Shown one piece after another: positions 1-9,314 of a stretch of 64,000 bases of DNA. The notes under the pieces were generated by a model. It was given only the letters and a program-made list of their open reading frames with translations, did no database searches and was not told where the DNA came from. How positions within the stretch are numbered: position 1 is the first letter of the stretch; each line of letters opens with the position of its first letter. A program made the position numbers and the translations under genes. The DNA is from Balneola vulgaris DSM 17893 (GTDB lineage: Bacteria; Bacteroidota; Rhodothermia; Balneolales; Balneolaceae): positions 1,263,212-1,327,211 of the forward strand of contig NZ_AQXH01000001.1 in NCBI RefSeq assembly GCF_000375465.1. Reading direction: 5' to 3'.

Positions 1-2
1 CA

Positions 3-1088
3 GCTACAGCTCAACAACGTGCTGATGTTCGAACTTTTGGAATCACACCAGGTATTTTAACACCCGGGCCATTGAATTCAATCACGGATGTTCATGGCGT
101 AAAAGTTGGGCATCATACTATACACGTAGGCACTCAAATACATACTGGGGTAACCATGATACTGCCTCATGATGGAAATATGTACCGTGAGCGAGTACCC
201 GCTGCAGTTTATGTAGGAAATGGTTTTGGCAAAGCGGTAGGCTTTACTCAAATAGAAGAACTCGGTGAAATTGAAACACCTATTGGCCTTACCAATACCT
301 TAAGTATTCACACGGTTGCCAATGCTATAACGGATTACATGTTACAGCTGTCAGGCAATCAGAATGTGCGATCGGTAAATCCAATTGTAGGCGAAACCAA
401 TGATGGTTACCTAAACGATATTCGTGGTCGTCATGTGAATTTTGACCATATATATAGTGCGATTGAAAATGCTAACACTGGTAAAGTAGCACAAGGCAAT
501 GTTGGTGCTGGGGCTGGCACTAGAGCTTTAGGTTTTAAAGGTGGAATTGGTTCGTCTTCACGAACGCTACCTCTAGAGTTGGGAGGATATACTGTTGGGG
601 TACTGGTGCAATCCAACTTCGGGGGTGTACTTACTATTGATGGTGTTCCGGTTGGTGAAGAACTCAAGAACCATTACTTGTCGAATGTGGTGCCCTATGA
701 TGTAGATGGCTCAATAATGATTGTTGTAGCTACCGATGCTCCTCTAAATGCACGAAACCTAAAACGATTAGCACGACGAGCTTTTCTAGGTATTGCTAAA
801 GTTGGGGGCTTCGCTAGTAATGGAAGTGGTGATTATGTAATTGCATTTTCAACACATGAAGGTGTGCGTATTCATTTAGACGACCGTTCGCCCGTAAAAG
901 AGATTTCGAACTTAGATAACAAAGCGATGTCGCCCTTATTCTTAGCTACTGTTGAAGCAACCGAAGAAGCTATTCTAAACTCCCTTTTCCATGCCGAGGA
1001 TATAGAAGGACATAACGGTGATCAAAAAGCATTACCTATCAATACAATTTTGGAGATCATGCAAAAGTATAACCACATCGATCGCTGA
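3..1088 (+). CDS. P1 family peptidase (DmpA/S58-type aminopeptidase), 5'-truncated by window edge
   Basis: This is the C-terminal part of an N-terminal-nucleophile aminopeptidase of the DmpA/P1 family, which self-cleaves between Gly and Ser to create its catalytic Ser. The frame is open from base 3. The first residues read ATAQQRADVRTFGITPG, which looks like the end of a signal peptide (cleavage after Ala) followed by the conserved mature start, so the real start lies upstream of the window and the TTG at 72 is only an internal Leu codon. Family landmarks are PGPLNSITDVHGVKVGHH, NVGAGAGTRALGFKGGIG and DGSIMIVVATDAPLNAR. By analogy with DmpA, the scissile Gly-Ser is in the last motif, with Ser encoded at 711-713. 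It is probably exported to the periplasm and involved in peptide turnover. Natural substrates in this family are poorly known, and some members act on D- or beta-aminopeptides. Confidence 0.9.
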   Translation, partial: ATAQQRADVRTFGITPGILTPGPLNSITDVHGVKVGHHTIHVGTQIHTGVTMILPHDGNMYRERVPAAVYVGNGFGKAVGFTQIEELGEIETPIGLTNTLSIHTVANAITDYMLQLSGNQNVRSVNPIVGETNDGYLNDIRGRHVNFDHIYSAIENANTGKVAQGNVGAGAGTRALGFKGGIGSSSRTLPLELGGYTVGVLVQSNFGGVLTIDGVPVGEELKNHYLSNVVPYDVDGSIMIVVATDAPLNARNLKRLARRAFLGIAKVGGFASNGSGDYVIAFSTHEGVRIHLDDRSPVKEISNLDNKAMSPLFLATVEATEEAILNSLFHAEDIEGHNGDQKALPINTILEIMQKYNHIDR

Positions 1089-1148
1089 TTTTAGCCATTC
1101 ACCCATTTTCTCCCACAAAATCCTCCCACTTTCTACCCAATTTTAATT

Positions 1149-1190
1149 AAAGCACTCAAAACGGCATTTATAGCTCATTTTGAGTGCTTT
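1149..1190. terminator. Long-stem hairpin, probable terminator
   Basis: Perfect 13-bp inverted repeat (AAAGCACTCAAAA at 1149-1161, TTTTGAGTGCTTT at 1178-1190) with a 16-nt loop, 60 bp downstream of the peptidase stop codon. The T tract is only three residues, so termination strength is uncertain. It separates the peptidase gene from the division operon. Confidence 0.7.
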
Positions 1191-1256
1191 CTCTATGTAT
1201 ATTGATGGGTTCAATGCATGCTTCATGTTAAATATTAAGATTCCTAAACAAAATTC

Positions 1257-1286
1257 TTGACACGATATGGAAGATTAGGGTACATT
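1257..1286 (+). promoter_or_regulatory. Probable promoter of the division/cell-wall operon
   Basis: A perfect TTGACA -35 box (1257-1262) is followed after 18 nt by TACATT (1281-1286), a 4/6 match to TATAAT. The three MraZ-box repeats start immediately downstream, which is the arrangement expected for an autoregulated mra promoter. A start near 1293 would give an mRNA leader of about 70 nt before mraZ. Confidence 0.55.
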
Positions 1287-1312
1287 GTGGGGTGAAGTGG
1301 GAGATAGTGGGG
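1287..1312 (+). promoter_or_regulatory. MraZ operator: three GTGGG repeats at 10-bp spacing
   Basis: GTGGGG (1287-1292), GTGGGA (1297-1302) and GTGGGG (1307-1312) recur exactly every 10 bp, about one helical turn. Known MraZ proteins bind direct TGGGN repeats with 5-nt spacers upstream of their own operon, and this array has that period and position. It should mediate MraZ autoregulation of the whole dcw operon. Confidence 0.85.
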
Positions 1313-1364
1313 ACTACTCGCACATTCCAATTTTTAGCAATCTTAAATCTTCTGGTCGGGAACC

Positions 1365-1841
1365 GTGCCTAGCTTTAAAGGACAATACGAGCATAGTATA
1401 GACGATAAAGGTCGTGTAGCCTTCCCTGCCAAACTGCGTAAATCTCTCAGTCCCGACGCTCAAGAACGCTTCACAATCGTGCGCAGCCAATCCGATAAAT
1501 GTCTCTATTTATACCCAGACGACCAGTGGGAATTAGTAGAAGAACGCTTATCTAAAGTAAATTCCTTTAGTAAAAAAGGGCGATTGGTAAAACGCCACTT
1601 CCTACGTTTTGCTGAAGACGTATCTCTCGACAAACAGAACAGAATTGCTGTCCCCTCTGATCATTTAGCATATTCTGAAATCTCTTCTAAAGTTGTGTTT
1701 GTTGGTATGGGCGACCATATAGAAGTTTGGGATCCTACCAAGCTTACCGAAGCTGACGAAAGTTTAGATCAGGACTTTGTCACCGACATTTTTGAGCAAG
1801 TATTGGGTGATGGTGACGTCACCGATTCCGGGGAGGTCTAA
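1365..1841 (+). CDS. mraZ: Transcriptional regulator MraZ
   Basis: First gene of the dcw operon, encoding the DNA-binding regulator MraZ of 158 aa, near the usual length. Two SpoVT/AbrB-like half domains are visible: FKGQYEHSIDDKGRVAFPAK near residues 4-23, and RFAEDVSLDKQNRIAVPS near residues 81-98. The start is GTG, chosen because the conserved FxGxxxxxxDxKGR pattern begins three residues later and no in-frame ATG lies upstream. MraZ rings bind the GTGGG repeats at 1287-1312 and regulate the operon. rsmH follows one base after the stop. Confidence 0.96.
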   Translation: MPSFKGQYEHSIDDKGRVAFPAKLRKSLSPDAQERFTIVRSQSDKCLYLYPDDQWELVEERLSKVNSFSKKGRLVKRHFLRFAEDVSLDKQNRIAVPSDHLAYSEISSKVVFVGMGDHIEVWDPTKLTEADESLDQDFVTDIFEQVLGDGDVTDSGEV

Positions 1842-1842
1842 G

Positions 1843-2769
1843 ATGTCAGAGTATATCGAACACATCCCGGTTATGTTGAATGAGTGCATGGATGCACTAA
1901 TCACAGACAAAGACGCTATATATATAGACGCCACCTTAGGTGGTGGAGGGCATTCCAAAGAAATTTTAGCCCGTCTTAGTGATGAAGGCACGCTTTATTC
2001 TATCGATCAAGATGATGAAGCTATTGCCGCTGCTTCTAAACGCATTGGCCAAGATCCTCGGTTTAAGATTATAAAAGGCAATTTCGGTTACCTGACTACC
2101 ATTCTACCTCCCCATGTACATGGTCAGGTAGCCGGAATCCTATTAGATCTTGGAGTTTCAACGCATCAAATTAAAGAAGCTGAACGTGGATTCAGTTTTC
2201 AAGAAGATGGTCCACTTGATATGCGAATGGGTAACCTATCGGGAATATCAGCTTACCAAGTGGTTAATGAATATGAGTACGAACGCCTACGAGATGTAAT
2301 CTTCCATTATGGAGAAGAACGTGGCAGCCGTCAAATTGCGAAAGCGATTATTGAAAACCGACCTATTGAAACAACGGGTGAGCTTGCTGCGATCATCAAA
2401 GAGATTGTACCTCCAAAGTTTGCTGTAAAGTCGTTAGCGCGAGTATTCCAAGGCATTCGCATTGAGGTAAACAGAGAGCTTGATGTACTTAAAGATGTAC
2501 TCAGTCAATCGCTAGAAGTACTGAAGCCTGGTGGGCGTATCGTTGTGATGTCGTACCACTCGCTTGAAGACCGCATTGTTAAGAAGTTTTTTAAAGCCGG
2601 TAACTTTGAGGGCGAACAAGAGAAAGATTTTTACGGAAACGTTATTTCCCCGATTAAGCCTGTAAACAGACAGGTTATAACCCCATCGCCTGATGAGGTT
2701 GCTAAAAACTCGGCAGCTCGTAGCGCTAAACTACGCATCGCCGAAAAAGTTGAAGGAGAACAGTCATGA
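1843..2769 (+). CDS. rsmH: 16S rRNA (cytosine(1402)-N(4))-methyltransferase RsmH (MraW)
   Basis: SAM-dependent methyltransferase that modifies C1402 of 16S rRNA. The product is 308 aa, typical for RsmH. I chose ATG 1843 because a strong Shine-Dalgarno sequence (GGGGAGG, 1830-1836) lies six bases upstream and the protein then begins MSEYIEHIPVMLNE, the conserved family start; an upstream ATG at 1777 would sit inside mraZ. Motifs are IDATLGGGGHSKEIL (SAM loop, residues 28-42), ILLDLGVST, GPLDMRM and VMSYHSLEDRIVK near the C-terminus. The stop overlaps the next gene's start as ATGA. Confidence 0.96.
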   Translation: MSEYIEHIPVMLNECMDALITDKDAIYIDATLGGGGHSKEILARLSDEGTLYSIDQDDEAIAAASKRIGQDPRFKIIKGNFGYLTTILPPHVHGQVAGILLDLGVSTHQIKEAERGFSFQEDGPLDMRMGNLSGISAYQVVNEYEYERLRDVIFHYGEERGSRQIAKAIIENRPIETTGELAAIIKEIVPPKFAVKSLARVFQGIRIEVNRELDVLKDVLSQSLEVLKPGGRIVVMSYHSLEDRIVKKFFKAGNFEGEQEKDFYGNVISPIKPVNRQVITPSPDEVAKNSAARSAKLRIAEKVEGEQS

Positions 2770-3182
2770 TCGTGCAATCCCCACTTAAAAAGCGCGAAGC
2801 TCGACCTAACCTCCGCCGAGTTCCTCTTCCCGACCTCGACTCCCCCAATCCATCATCGAATGGTAAGCGAAAGTCGGCCCAAAGAGTGAACAGAACCATG
2901 ACACGCCGACTTCAAGACATCAAGCCTTGGAAAGTGATTTTAGGCACGGTCATACTTGGCGCCTTTGGTTTCTTATACCTTACCCATGTATTTGCAACGC
3001 AAAGACTATTGGAAGAGGTACAGCAACTCGAGAGCCAGTACAACATCATTCGCAGCCAACATGATGCGCTTCAATTACAATATGATCGCATGGTTGGTCC
3101 TGCCGACATCTATAACAAAGCTGAAGCTGCCGGATTTATAAACGGTGGCCCTGCTGATAAAGTGATAGTGATTAAGGAGTGA
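2766..3182 (+). CDS. FtsL-like bitopic division protein
   Basis: A 138-aa protein in the canonical ftsL position between rsmH and ftsI, overlapping both. It has a basic, Pro-rich cytoplasmic N-terminus of about 55 residues, one transmembrane helix (about residues 57-78, around VILGAFGFLYLTHVFAT), and a short periplasmic part starting with a heptad-like coiled coil rich in Leu/Gln/Glu. This matches the FtsL/DivIC architecture. FtsL sequences diverge widely, so assignment rests on position and topology rather than identity. It would form the FtsQLB subcomplex that activates FtsW-FtsI. Confidence 0.75.
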   Translation: MIVQSPLKKREARPNLRRVPLPDLDSPNPSSNGKRKSAQRVNRTMTRRLQDIKPWKVILGTVILGAFGFLYLTHVFATQRLLEEVQQLESQYNIIRSQHDALQLQYDRMVGPADIYNKAEAAGFINGGPADKVIVIKE

Positions 3183-5350
3183 TGCAAGATAGTAACCCCA
3201 TATTAGGTCGTATGTTCTTGGTGTTTGGGCTGATGATGCTCATACCCTGTGTTCTTGCGTTCCAATTAGTTCGGATTAATTATCTGGAAGGGGAAGAACT
3301 GCGCCAACTATGGAGCCAGCAGGCTATCGATTCTATTCCAATCCCTGCCCAACGTGGCAATGTTTACGATCGCAATGGAACTTTACTTGCCACTAATATG
3401 GCGAATTATACCATTGCACTCGATCCTAAAGTGAAAGACAGCAAAGGAAATTACGCCGTTACTCAAGCTCATATTGATGAGTTGGCTCAGACCTTAGCTA
3501 AAGAAACCAATACTCCTGCTTCCCATTACAAAAACCGTATAGCATCAGCATCGCCTCGATCTCGATATATCGTTTTAGGGAAAGACTTATCCCCTATTGT
3601 AAAGAATGCGGTTCAATCATTAGGTATCAAAGGTGTAATTATTGAAGAGAGCTTTAAACGAAAGTATACCTTTGGTTCTTTAGCGGCTCATGTACTTGGC
3701 TTTGTGAACCACAACATGACTGGACGAACAGGTCTTGAAGCCTACTATGATGAAGAATTGAAAGGCAAAGATGGTGTTCAGCAAGTTCGCAGAGACCCTC
3801 GCAATAGAATCTCAGCATATGTTGGTGCCCCTAAAAAACTCCCTGAGAACGGACATTCAATCTACACTACTATCGATTCTTACATTCAGGCCATCCTGGA
3901 AGATGAACTCAAAAAAGGGGTCGACAAGACTTTAGCTGATTATGGTACTGGGATTATCATGGATCCTAAAACGGGTGCAATTAAAGCCATGGCGAACTAC
4001 CCGACCTATGACCCAAACAACCCCGGAGCTAGTGAAGACGAAAATCGTCGAAATTTTGCGATCTCGGATATGATTGAACCCGGATCTACCTTTAAGCTTG
4101 TTACTGCTATAGCTGCAGTGGAACAGAATGTTATCTCTTTTGATGAAGTATTCGAAACACCTGATGATGGCGTAGTTGAGATTCATGGGCTCAAATTGAG
4201 AGATCACGATCCACTCGGGGATATGACCTTCCAAGAAGTGATTCAAAAATCCTCCAATATTGCTACGGCTGAAATCGCAATGCGACTTCAGCCTAAAGTA
4301 TTTTATCAGTATGCGCGTAATCTTGGATTCGGCTCAGAAACCAATATTGATATCACAGGTGAAGTAGCCGGCGTATTAAACAAACCCTACGAATGGAGTT
4401 TAGTAAGTCTTCCATGGATGTCGCATGGTTATGAGCTATTAGCCACTCCTATTCAAGTGGCTCAAGCTTATTCAGCCTTTGCAAACGAGGGCAGTTTGAT
4501 GAGACCTTATCTTGTAGAGCGTATTGAGAGCCAACATGGCGAAACGATTTTTAAAGCTGAACCAGAGCAAATCCGAAGAGTTGCCGATCGTGAGACTATT
4601 CAAAAGTTAATGCCTGTTTTCGAAAGCGTTGTAACCGACTCTGGTACGGGTGAATACGCTCAGATTGAAGGACTTCGAATTGCTGGTAAAACAGGAACTG
4701 CAAAGAAAGTTTATCAAGGTCGTTACTCTAATAAATACTTAGCATCTTTTGTTGGCTTCTTCCCAGCTGAAGATCCAAAATATGTGTGCCTTATCTTCTT
4801 AAACGAGCCAAAAACGAGTGGTTATGGCGGTTTTACAGCGGGACCTATTTTCCGTGAAACAGCTAAACGTATTGCTGCTTTAGACGGTGACATCCAAAAA
4901 TCTATGAAGCCAGAGGACGAGCTTCCAAACATCCCTAAAGCTCCATTATTAGTTGGAAATACAAAAACAGCCAGCCAAGTAATTTTAGATGAATTGAACA
5001 TTCCATACTCCATTAAAGGAGACGATGGGTATGTAATTGCACAAAACATTGATGCAGGAACACCATTAGAAGGTGACCAAGAAATTATTCTCACATTATC
5101 GGAAACCAAAATGGTTGCTGATAGTTCGAATTTAGACAAAGGGTTAATAGAAATACCAGATTTACGCGGTATGAGCATGAGAAGCGCAAGTACCCTTCTC
5201 GCTGATCTAGGTTTAGAGACTAAAATTATCCGTTCAGGTACCATTTATTCGCAATTCCCACTAGCTGGGCAATTCATGCGCAAAGGTAGCTCTGTTACTC
5301 TTCGAGGAAAAGCAAAGACATTAGAACTAATCACCCAGAAGGAAGAATAG
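3182..5350 (+). CDS. ftsI: Penicillin-binding protein FtsI/PBP2-type transpeptidase with PASTA domains
   Basis: Septal peptidoglycan transpeptidase, about 722 aa. It has an N-terminal membrane anchor (about residues 10-30), a PBP dimerisation domain, and a transpeptidase domain with all three active-site motifs: S302-T-F-K, S357-S-N and K503-T-G. Two PASTA-like repeats follow: ELPNIPKAPLLVG onward and IEIPDLRGMSMRSASTLL onward, ending at LRGKAKTLE. C-terminal PASTA domains recall SpoVD and FtsI of Bacteroidetes. Start choice is GTG 3179 or ATG 3182; AAGGAG at 3174-3179 is unusually close to both, and translational coupling with the upstream stop (TGA 3180-3182) is likely. murE follows directly. 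Confidence 0.95.
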   Translation: MQDSNPILGRMFLVFGLMMLIPCVLAFQLVRINYLEGEELRQLWSQQAIDSIPIPAQRGNVYDRNGTLLATNMANYTIALDPKVKDSKGNYAVTQAHIDELAQTLAKETNTPASHYKNRIASASPRSRYIVLGKDLSPIVKNAVQSLGIKGVIIEESFKRKYTFGSLAAHVLGFVNHNMTGRTGLEAYYDEELKGKDGVQQVRRDPRNRISAYVGAPKKLPENGHSIYTTIDSYIQAILEDELKKGVDKTLADYGTGIIMDPKTGAIKAMANYPTYDPNNPGASEDENRRNFAISDMIEPGSTFKLVTAIAAVEQNVISFDEVFETPDDGVVEIHGLKLRDHDPLGDMTFQEVIQKSSNIATAEIAMRLQPKVFYQYARNLGFGSETNIDITGEVAGVLNKPYEWSLVSLPWMSHGYELLATPIQVAQAYSAFANEGSLMRPYLVERIESQHGETIFKAEPEQIRRVADRETIQKLMPVFESVVTDSGTGEYAQIEGLRIAGKTGTAKKVYQGRYSNKYLASFVGFFPAEDPKYVCLIFLNEPKTSGYGGFTAGPIFRETAKRIAALDGDIQKSMKPEDELPNIPKAPLLVGNTKTASQVILDELNIPYSIKGDDGYVIAQNIDAGTPLEGDQEIILTLSETKMVADSSNLDKGLIEIPDLRGMSMRSASTLLADLGLETKIIRSGTIYSQFPLAGQFMRKGSSVTLRGKAKTLELITQKEE

Positions 5351-6820
5351 TTGACCATTCAAGAACTCATAGAATTCATTAACCCACTTGATACCTCTAA
5401 GTATCAATCTGATACCGTGGTGGGACCTCTTGTTCAAGATTCAAGACAGGTTACAGATGGGTCTGTATTTATTGCAATTCGTGGGCATGAAGTTGATGGG
5501 CATGCTTTTATGGAAGATGCCATCTACCGTGGGGCCAAAGTAGTTATCTGTGAAGAGTCGTTTTATAGCGACGAAGATGTGTGCATAATTGAAGTGGAAA
5601 ATACACGCAGTTTAATAGGTCCACTTGCACATAAGATGGCCGGCAACCCTGCCAATCAGTTGAAAGTAGTTGGTATTACGGGCACAAATGGTAAAACCAC
5701 TACGGCTACTCTGGTATATCAAATTCTTATGGAATGTGGTTACAAAGCCTCATTGTTGGGCACTGTAGCTAAAAAGATTTTAGATGAAACCATTGATAGC
5801 AAACTCACTACTTCCGATCCAATTGAATTGGCTTCAGATATGAGAGCTATGGTGGATGCAGGATCTCAATACTTAGTTATGGAAGTATCTTCGCATGCGC
5901 TTCATCAAGAACGAGTGAATGGCTTTAGCTTCGATATTGGTGTATTCACAAATTTATCTCAAGATCATTTAGACTACCACAATAATATCGAAGAGTATGC
6001 AGCAGCAAAAAAGCTACTGTTTGATCGTTTACCTGCAGATGGTACAGCTATAGTTAATGTAGATGATGCCTATGGCAAGAGAATGATTGCTCAATGTGAT
6101 GCACAACTCATCAAATTCAGTTTTGAAGAGGAAGGAAATGCCATTTTATCAAATACTGCAGAAGGGCTACAACTTAAAGTACATGGCCAAGAACTCTCTT
6201 CTTCACTATCGGGTAACTTTAATGCCTATAACATAGCACAAGCTTATTTGGTGTGTGAAGCCTTAAGTCTTGACTCCGCTGTTATCGCAGATGCCCTTAC
6301 TAAGGTTGATGGTGCTCCAGGTAGAATGGAAAATGTGACGCTAGAAAGTGGTAAGGATAAATTACCTACTGTAATTGTGGATTATGCCCACACGCCTGAC
6401 GCACTAGAAAATGTACTTACTACATTAAAATCACTGAAAGAAGGTACTGATCAGAAATTAATCTGTGTATTTGGTGCTGGTGGTGATCGTGATACCAGTA
6501 AACGACCAAAAATGGCGCAAGCGGCTGAACAGTTCGCAGATCTAGTAATTGTAACTAGTGATAACCCTCGAACTGAGAACCCAGACGTCATAATCGCCGA
6601 TATCCTTCAGGGTTTTGAGTCTACTGAAAATGTAAGCAGTATCACGTCGCGTGATGAAGCCATCAAATATGCCATTCAAACTGCTAATGCCTCTGATATA
6701 ATATTGATAGCAGGCAAGGGACATGAAAACTACCAAGAAATTAACGGTGAACGTCATCATTTTGATGACCGTGAAGTAGCACGTGAAGCCTTAACAGCTA
6801 AACTTGGAGGGCTCAACTAA
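5351..6820 (+). CDS. murE: UDP-MurNAc-L-Ala-D-Glu:meso-diaminopimelate ligase MurE
   Basis: Cytoplasmic ATP-dependent Mur ligase adding the third stem-peptide residue. It is 489 aa with ATP loop GITGTNGKTTTATL (GTNGKTT at residues 111-117), the central domain EVSSHALHQERV, and the C-terminal motif D404-N-P-R followed by TE. DNPR is the established meso-DAP specificity signature (Lys-type enzymes differ), so the cell wall is predicted to be meso-DAP type. The start is TTG immediately after the ftsI stop; no ATG is near, and the N-terminus MTIQELIEFI fits. The stop overlaps mraY as TAATG. Confidence 0.96.
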   Translation: MTIQELIEFINPLDTSKYQSDTVVGPLVQDSRQVTDGSVFIAIRGHEVDGHAFMEDAIYRGAKVVICEESFYSDEDVCIIEVENTRSLIGPLAHKMAGNPANQLKVVGITGTNGKTTTATLVYQILMECGYKASLLGTVAKKILDETIDSKLTTSDPIELASDMRAMVDAGSQYLVMEVSSHALHQERVNGFSFDIGVFTNLSQDHLDYHNNIEEYAAAKKLLFDRLPADGTAIVNVDDAYGKRMIAQCDAQLIKFSFEEEGNAILSNTAEGLQLKVHGQELSSSLSGNFNAYNIAQAYLVCEALSLDSAVIADALTKVDGAPGRMENVTLESGKDKLPTVIVDYAHTPDALENVLTTLKSLKEGTDQKLICVFGAGGDRDTSKRPKMAQAAEQFADLVIVTSDNPRTENPDVIIADILQGFESTENVSSITSRDEAIKYAIQTANASDIILIAGKGHENYQEINGERHHFDDREVAREALTAKLGGLN

Positions 6821-7956
6821 TGCTATACGAACTCTTCAAATGGCTTGATGCCTCCATTGAATTCCCGGGTGCTGGTGCGGTTGCCTATATCTCAACGCGT
6901 ACGGGTTTAGCAGCGGTTACATCACTTATTATCAGTTTAATCATTGGCCGACGAATCATTGCATGGTTAAGTAACATGCAGTTAAAAGAAGTTATTCGCG
7001 ATGATGTTGGTTTAGATCATCATAAAGTTAAGGCAGGAACTCCATCTATGGGTGGGGTTATCATACTCCTCGCTATCCTCATTCCTTCTATTCTTTTTAT
7101 GAAGATGGATAGTATATACGCTTGGTTAGTAGTATTTGTGTTAGCCGCGCTTGGTACAGTTGGCTTTATTGATGATTACATCAAGGTTGTTAAGAAAGAC
7201 AAGAGTGGACTTGCAGGTCGATTTAAGATTGTTGGACAGGTTGTTGTAGGGGTTGTGGTTGGATCAGTATTGTACTTCCACCCCGACTTTGCCGATGTAA
7301 ATACACTATCAACTGTTCCATTCCTGAAGAATGTAAACATCGACTACGCAATCTTCGGTGAAGAACTAGGCTGGTTAATTTACATCCCCGTGGCCGTTTT
7401 TGTGATTACAGCTGTAAGTAACGCCACCAATTTAACTGATGGTTTGGATGGTTTAGCATCAGGTGTTTCCGCCATTTGTGGGTTTGTATTCGCCATCTTC
7501 GCTTATGTATCTGGCCGAACTGATTTATCGACTTACTTAGACATTATGTACTTACCGGGCGCCGGTGAGTTAACCATTTTCTGTGCGGCTTTAATTGGTG
7601 CGTGCATGGGCTTCTTGTGGTATAACTCCAATCCTGCATCCGTATTTATGGGAGATACAGGTAGCCTTGCTTTAGGAGGTGCCTTTGGCGCACTCGCATT
7701 GATGCTTCACAAAGAACTTTTATTACCGTTTGTATGCGGAGTATTCTTCTTCGAAACACTTTCAGTAATCATACAAACAACCTACTTCAAGTACACAAAA
7801 AGGAAATATGGCGTAGGCAAACGAGTCTTTTTAATGACTCCAATCCACCATCATTACGAAAAGAAGGGTTGGTCTGAACAAAAGATCGTAGTTCGCTTTT
7901 GGATTATTACAGTGATGCTTGGAATCATAAGTCTATTAACTCTGAAAATTAGATAA
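6820..7956 (+). CDS. mraY: Phospho-N-acetylmuramoyl-pentapeptide-transferase MraY
   Basis: Polytopic membrane enzyme (378 aa, about ten helices) that transfers phospho-MurNAc-pentapeptide to undecaprenyl phosphate to form lipid I. Signatures are the substrate-loop HHKVKAGTPSMGG, the Asp pair in GFIDDYIKVVKKDKSGL, NLTDGLDGLASG, FMGDTGSLALGG and the His-rich TPIHHHYEKKGWSE near the C-terminus. Length and motifs are complete. It overlaps murE and murD by one base each (TAATG), indicating tight coupling. Confidence 0.97.
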   Translation: MLYELFKWLDASIEFPGAGAVAYISTRTGLAAVTSLIISLIIGRRIIAWLSNMQLKEVIRDDVGLDHHKVKAGTPSMGGVIILLAILIPSILFMKMDSIYAWLVVFVLAALGTVGFIDDYIKVVKKDKSGLAGRFKIVGQVVVGVVVGSVLYFHPDFADVNTLSTVPFLKNVNIDYAIFGEELGWLIYIPVAVFVITAVSNATNLTDGLDGLASGVSAICGFVFAIFAYVSGRTDLSTYLDIMYLPGAGELTIFCAALIGACMGFLWYNSNPASVFMGDTGSLALGGAFGALALMLHKELLLPFVCGVFFFETLSVIIQTTYFKYTKRKYGVGKRVFLMTPIHHHYEKKGWSEQKIVVRFWIITVMLGIISLLTLKIR

Positions 7957-9314
7957 TGACGGTTAAGGATAAACATATCGTTGTTATAGGTGCCGCTAGA
8001 AGTGGTATAGCCGCTGCTCTATTGCTAAAAAGGCAAGGAGCTAGTGTGTTTGTATCCGACTTTGGAGGGATCAAAGAAGAGTTCAAGAATGAGCTACAAG
8101 CAAAGCACATTTCATTTGAGGAACATGGTCATACCGAGAAGGCTTCAGAAGGCGAGTTTATGGTATTGAGCCCAGGCGTTCCAACCGAAGCGCCTATCGT
8201 TCAGTCTTACTTGAATGAAGGCAAAAAAGTGTATTCAGAAATTGAAGTGGCCAGTTGGTTTACAAACGACCGTGTAGTTGCTATTACAGGAAGTAATGGC
8301 AAAACAACGGTTACAAACTGGATTGGACATACTTGGAAGCAAACGACTAAGAATTTTACTGTAGGTGGTAACATCGGAACGGCCTTTTCGGAAGTTGCAG
8401 ATCAAGTAATGGATAACCGAGATGTGATTTTAGAAATCAGCAGTTTTCAATTAGACCATATACACTCATTCCACCCAAATATCAGTGTGATACTCAATAT
8501 TACACCAGATCACTTAGATCGATATGGGAATGATTTCGATTCCTATGCCGCTGCCAAATTCAGAATAACAGAATATCAAAATACGGATGACTGGTTCATT
8601 TTTAATTACGATGACCCAACCATCAAAGCGTTTGTGGAGAAACTGCAAGATTCGAACAAGCATCCAAAGTTATGGAGCTTTTCAAATCAGCAAGAAGTGC
8701 CTGAAGGCGCCTTTGTTCGCAATAACGATATCATCTTCAAATTCAATAACAAGGAAGAAACACTCATGCCGGTTAATGAAGTAGGATTAAATGGAAGACA
8801 CAATCTCAATAATGGCTTAGCCACTGCCCTAGCAGCACGTGCGGCTGAAATTAAAAATGATGCGATTCGTGAAAGCCTTCGCTCATTTATGGGTGTGGAG
8901 CATCGTTTAGAAAACGTACGTGTTTTAGATGGTGTGAAGTACATAAATGATAGCAAAGCCACTAATGTAAATGCTGTTTGGTTTGCCCTTGATAGCATCC
9001 ATGTGCCCATGACGTTAATTATTGGTGGGCGCGACAAAGGCAACGACTACACTGAGATTGTAGACCTCATTAAAGAAAAGGTTCACACTATTATAGCTAT
9101 TGGTGAATCCCAAAATCGCATTGAAGAGCAACTAGGCCAAGCAGCACCCATTTTCAAGAAAGCCAACGATATGGCCGAAGCCGTGCGAATGGCTCGAAAA
9201 GGAGCTAAAAAAGGCGAAGTAGTGCTTTTAAGTCCCGCGTGTTCATCCTTCGATATGTTTGATGATTACGAACACCGAGGTCGAGTTTTTAAAGACGAAG
9301 TACATAAGCTTTAA
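7956..9314 (+). CDS. murD: UDP-N-acetylmuramoyl-L-alanine:D-glutamate ligase MurD
   Basis: Adds D-Glu to UDP-MurNAc-L-Ala in the cytoplasm. It is 452 aa, with an N-terminal Rossmann-like domain (VVIGAARSGIAAA), Mur ligase ATP loop GSNGKTT at residues 112-118, EISSFQLD, NITPDHLDRY, and the C-terminal domain with INDSKATN and SPACSSFDMFDDYEHRG, which is typical of MurD. It overlaps mraY and ftsW by one base each. Confidence 0.96.
   Translation: MTVKDKHIVVIGAARSGIAAALLLKRQGASVFVSDFGGIKEEFKNELQAKHISFEEHGHTEKASEGEFMVLSPGVPTEAPIVQSYLNEGKKVYSEIEVASWFTNDRVVAITGSNGKTTVTNWIGHTWKQTTKNFTVGGNIGTAFSEVADQVMDNRDVILEISSFQLDHIHSFHPNISVILNITPDHLDRYGNDFDSYAAAKFRITEYQNTDDWFIFNYDDPTIKAFVEKLQDSNKHPKLWSFSNQQEVPEGAFVRNNDIIFKFNNKEETLMPVNEVGLNGRHNLNNGLATALAARAAEIKNDAIRESLRSFMGVEHRLENVRVLDGVKYINDSKATNVNAVWFALDSIHVPMTLIIGGRDKGNDYTEIVDLIKEKVHTIIAIGESQNRIEEQLGQAAPIFKKANDMAEAVRMARKGAKKGEVVLLSPACSSFDMFDDYEHRGRVFKDEVHKL

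Noticed and set aside
3932-4246. Antisense open frame of 104 residues inside ftsI
   Set aside because: It lies wholly opposite the transpeptidase coding sequence, shows no motif and is a frame shadow; the same holds for the other antisense frames in the dcw operon.
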